Assembly (NCBI GenBank): GCA_017893485.1
Contig: CM030367.1
Location: 139,507,274 to 139,571,273 of the forward strand
Direction of reading: 5' to 3'
DNA length: 64,000 bases
Source of the DNA: Hemerocallis citrina
Lineage: Eukaryota; Streptophyta; Magnoliopsida; Asparagales; Asphodelaceae
Shown here: positions 58,906 through 64,000 of the stretch, in pieces
How the letters are laid out: every line of letters begins with the position of its first letter
How positions within the stretch are numbered: the first letter of the stretch is position 1
Translations under genes and position numbers: made by a program
The notes under the pieces: model-generated
What the model was told of the DNA's origin: nothing
The model's database searches: none
Seen by the model: the letters and a program-made list of their open reading frames with translations, nothing else

Positions 58906-60008
58906 CTATGTAGGCAAAAAAAATATTTTCAAAAAGTGGCCTATGTAGGCAAAAAAAACTCGAGATTTCCTTCGTTCCTTCCTTCCTCCTCTCATCCCAC
59001 AATCCAAATCTCCTCCCAATCCGAGCCGTTCCCAAAACCCTGATCTGATCATGAGCTTGGAACCCTTCAACAGGTAACATCTTAATTCCTATTCTGATCA
59101 CCCCTTTCTCCATTTCCGATCAAAACAATATAATTTAGGATTTCTTCCCATTTTTTTCATTAAATTTCTCCCTCTTTTCAAAGGTTGGTGAGGTTGGCAG
59201 CTCGAGCCTTCTACGATGACATCACAATGAAGGGCGAGAACCAGCCCAAAATGGCTAGAGGCGATAACCGAGGCATGGTTGTCGTCATCCTCGATGCCCT
59301 CACCAGGTAATTTAATTTCCCTCAATTTGATCAAGTTTTTAGTTGGAATGATGAAATCTTGGATTGATATTAGGGAATAATAATAACATTAACTAAAAAA
59401 AAAAACCTAATTTGATATTTAATTGTTGAAACCGGTGTTGAATTATCAGTGAAAAATTCACTTAATACCGCATTTTGCATCAGTTGCTAAGCTGACATGG
59501 CAACTTGAAGGACAGTCTGGTAATTATTGGGCGAGGCTTGGTATGGGATTACTTTGAAAAGCAGAATTGAGTAGGGGTTAAAATCTTGGTTCATGGATAT
59601 GATGTGCTTAAAATTATATTACTTTAGTAGATATATGTTCATGCATATGTTGGTATGCATAAATTTATATTGAGTCCATATAGAAGATTGTAGACGTTGC
59701 TCAATTGAAGGTAAAATGTGGGAGAATCAATTGAGTGGTTTGAACACATACAACGGAGAAGAATTAATATGGTGAAAGTTATGGGAACGAAAAAGGAGTA
59801 GGGTTAGACCCAAACGAACTTGGGTTAAAACTATTGATGGGATTTGGAATGTGTAATTTGACGAATGAGGTGACCCACAATATAGTTGAGGGGAGGAGAA
59901 GGATTTATGTAGCCGGCCCCAAAAGTTTGGGATAAAGGCTTTATTGTTGTTGATATATTTGTTTGATACGTTGGTGTGAATATCTATGTTGTCTAAAGAT
60001 GCCTTAAC
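58906..60008 (+). pseudogene. duplicated 5' end of TFIIE alpha, copy B
   Basis: In direct tandem with copy A. Exon 1 is 59051-59073 and exon 2 is 59184-59306, with one change (GMVVVI for GMAVVI). It is joined to copy A through the sequence GATTATCCAAGTGGCCTATG and a doubled MULE end (GTGGCCTATGTAGGC at about 58900 and 58938). It stops within intron 2 at about 60008, where unrelated sequence begins. Confidence 0.9.
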
Positions 60009-60754
60009 AAATACTAATTTATAATTTTTCAATAAGAAAAACGAGTAATTAGATCGGGTTCTTCTTTTCTTATATCCTTTTAATTGGGTATTTGTAAAGT
60101 TTTTATCTTGTCTGTTCCTATCTTTTTCTCCTATTTGTTAGGGTTTATTTTCACAAATTTATCTGAAAAGTGCTGACCTTGATTAAGGATTTCGGAGATC
60201 AGGCATTTTGGATATAGGTCGGATTTTTATTGGATTGATGAGTTAGGGGCTGAGTTGTATCATAGTTGATAAAATTTGAATTTCATTGATGATTTTGGGA
60301 AGTTGGATTGTATTGTATTGATATATGATTTCTGGTTATTTTTTCTTCTTCTTTGTTTGGCATATTTGATTCAAATACATTTTTGTTGGATTGTTTGGAG
60401 ATATGCTGATTAAGATTTTTACGCTTTCATATTTGATTAAGTTGATTTTAGTTTATCTGCAGACACTAAGGATCTTAAATCAACGAAACGAACCTTCCCA
60501 TTTAGGAATTGAACAACCAGGTCAGAATTGTATCGAAAGACCTCTCTCTTCTGTTTAATGTATTAAACTGACTGGTATCTTCTCTTATTCTTGTGATATT
60601 GTTTCAGCAAAGCTTGCGTAGCAATTTACAAGTAGAACAATGTTAGAATAAAATTGAGGAATCTTGTATCTTTTGGTTTTGATATATACTAAGCTGATTA
60701 GTTTCTCTTCTTGTAAACACTCAAAGACCTTCTCCTTGTCCGAAATAGACCTCC
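60009..60754. other. no gene recognised
   Basis: AT-rich sequence between TFIIE alpha copy B and the SKIP pseudogene. The missing N-terminus of SKIP was not found here. Confidence 0.45.
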
Positions 60755-62378
60755 TTCTCATCATCATATGAAAGTGACGCTGCTACAACCCCTGCAGTTA
60801 AGGAAAACCCGGTTCCCCCTTATGGAAAATGCACAGGATTCGTACCAAGAAAACCTGACTACTTTGGAGATGGTGGAGCCTTTCTTGAGATTCATGTCGC
60901 TCAGTACCTGCTTGGCTTGGGTTGTAAAGATCATAAACCGAGTTAAAAAATCCTACTGTTGACTGTAGATTCCTAAGGGAAAGTTGCCTTCGATGCTATA
61001 GTCTAACAGAAGAAGAATTCTTGCAAGATTGTTTATTCGCAACAGTCTAACAGAACAAGAATTCTTGCAAGATTGTTTATTCGCAGCAGAAGGATTTAGT
61101 CTCAAAGATAGCAATATCGAAGGAAGTGAAGGTGTGTGATGAGTTGCAGAAGGAGATTGAAGAATCAACCTAGAGGACGAAGGAAGCTTTGGAGAAGATT
61201 GTTAATCTTAGGTTAAGTGCAGCTCAGCCGAAAAATTTCCCGACTCAGTGATCAGATTCGAAGTTTATTAAGTACAAGTCATCTCAGCGATCAGAAGTGG
61301 TCAATTTAGAGGCACAGGAGAGGATTATTCGGATGGTGGAGATGCCCGTGGATCCATTAGAGCTACCAAAGTTCAAACATAAATGGGTCCCAAAAGCATC
61401 CGAGTCTCCACTTGTTCCTATCAGCACTCGCCCCAAAGGGGTACACGATTCCTCTTGATAAGAGACTTGCTGTTGATGGCAGAGGGATTTAGGAAGTGCA
61501 AATTAATGACAACTTTGCTAAGTTATCGGAGTCTTTATATGTTGCTAAACAAAAAGATAGATAGAGAGGTTGTCACTTTGAGGTCAAAGGTCCAGAGGGA
61601 GTTGATGCTGAAAGAGAAGGATAGGAAGGAGCAAGAGCTCCGTGCTTTGGCTCAGAAGGCAAGATCTGAGAGGACTGGCATTGCACGCGCTCCTGCAATT
61701 TCCCTGTCTGGTGATAAGAATATGATGGATGATGAAGTGAGAGTTGATCATCAAGAACCTCAAAGGAAGGAGACTACAGAAGAGGAGGCGAGAATGGAGA
61801 GAGTTAAGATTCGCGAGGAGAGATGAAGAGAAAGTGAGGAAGAGAGGAGGTTGGAATTAAAGGAGACACTATGGGAAAGAAGAGTAAGCTTACGAGGGAT
61901 AGGGACCGAGATATTTGTGAGAAGGTTGCTCTTGAGATGGAAAACACTGGAACCGGAAGATCTGGTGAGGTTATGTATGATCAATGGCTTTTCAACCAGG
62001 AGAAGGGTTTGGATTCTGAATTTCCATCTGATGATCAGTACAACATTTTGACAAGGGGCTTTTCATAGCTGATCCTACACTCTCTACACTCTATAGGCCT
62101 AAGAAGGATGCTGATTCTGGTATGTATGGAGATGCCGATGAGGAATTGGAGAAAGTTAAGAAGATGACGAGGTTTAAACCTGACCAGGCATCCACAGGAG
62201 CATAAAGGGATTCTGGAAGTAAGAGGGATAGGCCAGTAGAGTTTGACAAGCAGGAGGAGAATGATCATTTGGTTTGAAGAATGCAATGGATAAGATTGGT
62301 AGTGGAGGCACGACTTCTAGGGATGAATATGATGGAGGCTTGGGAAGGAGCAAAATTGCTTTCGAGTGGGGGCGTTAA
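60755..62378 (+). pseudogene. SKIP: SKIP (SNW domain splicing and transcription cofactor) pseudogene
   Basis: SKIP is a component of the spliceosome and of transcription complexes. Recognisable in order: GFVPRKPDYFGDGGAFLEIH, VAQYLLGLG, KIVYSQQKDLVSKI, ELQKEIEEST, VEMPVDPLELPKFKHKWVPK, the KEKDRKEQELRALAQKARSE region, then GKKSKLTRDRDRDICEKVAL, GEVMYDQWLFNQEKGLDSEF, and finally GRSKIAFEWGR-stop at 62378. The order and motifs match plant SKIP. In-frame stops and frameshifts (for example near 60945, 61170, 61458, 61825 and 62067) break it, and the first ~70 residues are missing. A short internal duplication (AGAATTCTTGCAAGATTG at about 61013 and 61058) disrupts the SNW region. No introns are evident in 1.6 kb, so it could be a retrocopy or come from an intron-poor parent. 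Confidence 0.88.
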
Positions 62379-63750
62379 GAAGGGGATGTAGCTAAGAGTT
62401 CTCCGTAAGCAACACGGTTTAGATGTTAAGGTCAGGTTTGAAATCTAAGCGTTGTGTTTGAGACATGTATGAATCTTCATATCAAGCTCTTTTGTGTGTT
62501 ATCATTTGTAGGGTATAAAGCCTCTCTTTAAACTAAGACGTGCTAAATCCTGCCGAGCACTTGTATTGTATGGTTTCCCTTATTGATATAATTAATTCCT
62601 GTTTTCGTATCATATTGAAATCATTCCTGAGCTATCATTCCTTCTATTTTGTTGTTAATTTGTTTAGGTGAGATATTACGGTCTGATGGCATCTTTATCT
62701 CATGTTGTTGGTGTATAGATCTCTTCTATCAAATTAGACATTGTTTGTTGAAAGAAACATGGAATTTTTCTATGTAAATCGAAATAAGGTGTTACTGTGT
62801 TAGTTGATAAAATATATTCAGCTTGGCAAGTAGAGAATGATACATACTATCTGCTGATGTTTTGCTTGTGTCTTTTTGAGTTTATAAAGCTCGGGGTCTT
62901 AATGACTATTGTGAAAAAGTGCATAAATATTTATATAACGCTTTGCATCCTTTCCTTACATATCAAGCCTGTTTTCGTTGTTATATATATTGAGTTGTAT
63001 TATACTTCTTTAGTGTAGATCCAGTGGCAAATGGTAATCTCATTAATACTTGGATATAGTTATAGATACATGAGAATGCATTTTAACAGACAGAATTGAA
63101 GGGTGAGGTAGATGATGTTTCTCCTTTTTACAGATATTTTATATGCTTGGATATAGTCCCTTTAGAATTCATTCATTGGTTGGCATATTAAAGGGAAATG
63201 ATGATACAATGAATGCTAATCTAAAATTTGGAAGCTTAGAGTTGATCATTCATATAAGCATAAACCTGATATAGTGATATTGATCTATTGGCCACCCTAG
63301 AAAATGTCATCCTGGAGTTTAGCACTTGTACAGTATAAATAGCCATGTTCCTTTATAAATAGTTCCTGCTTCTCTTGATCATTCTGGAGTTACTCCGAAG
63401 CAGTCGTTCTCACTTATTTGCTACTTCATTTACCTTCAAACTAATATAACTGTCTTATAACATCAACAACTGTTGTTTTTAGTGCATAATGATCTCCTAT
63501 CATTTAATTTATTTTTTTTTGTTGTTGATTGTTGTTTTTAATCATATACATCTATTAAAGAAAAAATAGAAAAAAAATTGATTGTATTGTTTTGTCGATT
63601 GTTGAAATGCAAATTTCTACTTTTTATCTCCAATATCAGCACATTAGGATATTTCATCCAAGCATGTGGATATATATTGATATATAATGTGTGCTGATGT
63701 TGTGCTGACATATTAGAGTATTAACTTATCAATAATTATATTTTTTGCAG
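62379..63750. other. no gene recognised
   Basis: AT-rich interval. The first ~200 bp (to about 62600) look like a 3'UTR following the SKIP copy. The rest includes an open frame at 62797-63018 without any domain. It probably includes an intron or the upstream region of the next gene. Confidence 0.4.
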
Positions 63751-63925
63751 ATCATCTACATCAATGGACAAATCCCACAATGAATACTCCTTTATTAATT
63801 CCTTGCAAGAAAATCAACAATTGTGGATTATTAAAGTATTGGTTACGAAACATTATGGTGTGAAAGAATACAAAAATAGTAAAGGCACAGGAAAAATCTC
63901 AAAAGTTGCACTTATGGATGATGAG
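63751..63925 (+). CDS. replication protein A 70 kDa subunit-like, first visible exon (partial gene)
   Basis: The acceptor TTTTTTGCAG lies at 63741-63750 and the donor GAG|GTAAGA follows 63925. With the ATG at 63764 the exon encodes 54 residues ending MDDE in phase 0. LQENQQLWIIKVLVTKHYGV and KEYKNSKGTGKISKVALMDD match the start of the first single-stranded-DNA-binding OB fold (DBD-A) of RPA70, where the family reads like W-x-IKVRV...NSRGxGKxxxVxLxDEE. The rest lies beyond the window. It may be a cellular RPA1-type gene or an RPA-like gene of a mobile element; one exon cannot decide. Confidence 0.65.
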
Positions 63926-64000
63926 GTAAGATACTTTAAATATTGTTAAAATATTCATACATATACATACACATACATACATAAATAATTATTAATACTA

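Noticed and set aside
1..64000. tRNA, rRNA, riboswitch or organellar genes
   Set aside because: I saw no cloverleaf with A/B boxes, no rRNA core sequence and no organellar gene. A dedicated RNA search would be needed to exclude short RNAs.

Overview
This is a stretch of plant nuclear DNA, most likely from a flowering plant with a large, transposon-rich genome. The evidence is spliced genes with GT..AG introns, long AT-rich introns, plant-type gene families (a PHD/RING protein, the TFIIE alpha subunit, SKIP, plasma-membrane H+-ATPase) and many nested plant transposable elements. I see no bacterial, organellar, rRNA or tRNA signature. Only two substantially complete host genes are visible, plus the first exon of a third at the right edge. 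Everything else is transposable elements, gene fragments and introns.

Layout. 1-5754 (+): a nuclear RING plus PHD zinc-finger protein, open at the left edge, with three exons here; its introns hold a 233-bp tandem duplication, a Helitron-like piece and a hAT-like MITE, and a 141-bp Helitron lies just past the stop codon. 6.5-19.6 kb: a decayed Mutator-like (MULE) transposase gene split by an 8.8-kb LTR retrotransposon on the minus strand, with 659-bp LTRs and a 5-bp target duplication. That retrotransposon encodes only Gag, and half of it is nested tandem repeats. 19.8-21.4 kb: an 86-bp tandem array and an LTR of a related element, next to an H+-ATPase pseudogene. 22.5-34.9 kb: a second copy of the hAT-like element, a 4-kb element with long terminal inverted repeats holding spliced genic fragments, an ADP-ribose/CDP-alcohol diphosphatase fragment, a non-autonomous LINE-type insertion, several palindrome-rich MITEs, a Helitron and an LTR remnant. 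35.1-35.9 kb: a 5'-truncated LINE.

36439-51079 (-): the gene for general transcription factor TFIIE alpha. I could assemble ten exons and an uninterrupted 474-residue protein. 51.6-52.4 kb: a MULE-like palindrome element with a perfect 9-bp target duplication. 52.7-56.8 kb: a LINE fragment split by a 3.3-kb solo LTR. 57.0-60.0 kb: two head-to-tail copies of the TFIIE alpha 5' end (5'UTR, exon 1, intron 1, exon 2, part of intron 2), inverted relative to the real gene. 60.8-62.4 kb: a SKIP (SNW domain) pseudogene. 63751-63925: an exon of a replication protein A 70 kDa-like gene that runs off the window.

The most unusual signals are two. First, five or six unrelated-looking TIR elements share one design: dozens of reiterated short palindromes, each element having its own version. 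Second, the TFIIE alpha 5' end is triplicated in inverted orientation, with breakpoints in a MULE end, and the intact gene appears to have lost its ancestral upstream region. The three host genes are general nuclear factors (chromatin/ubiquitin, transcription initiation, DNA replication/repair). Nothing suggests that they work as a cluster.
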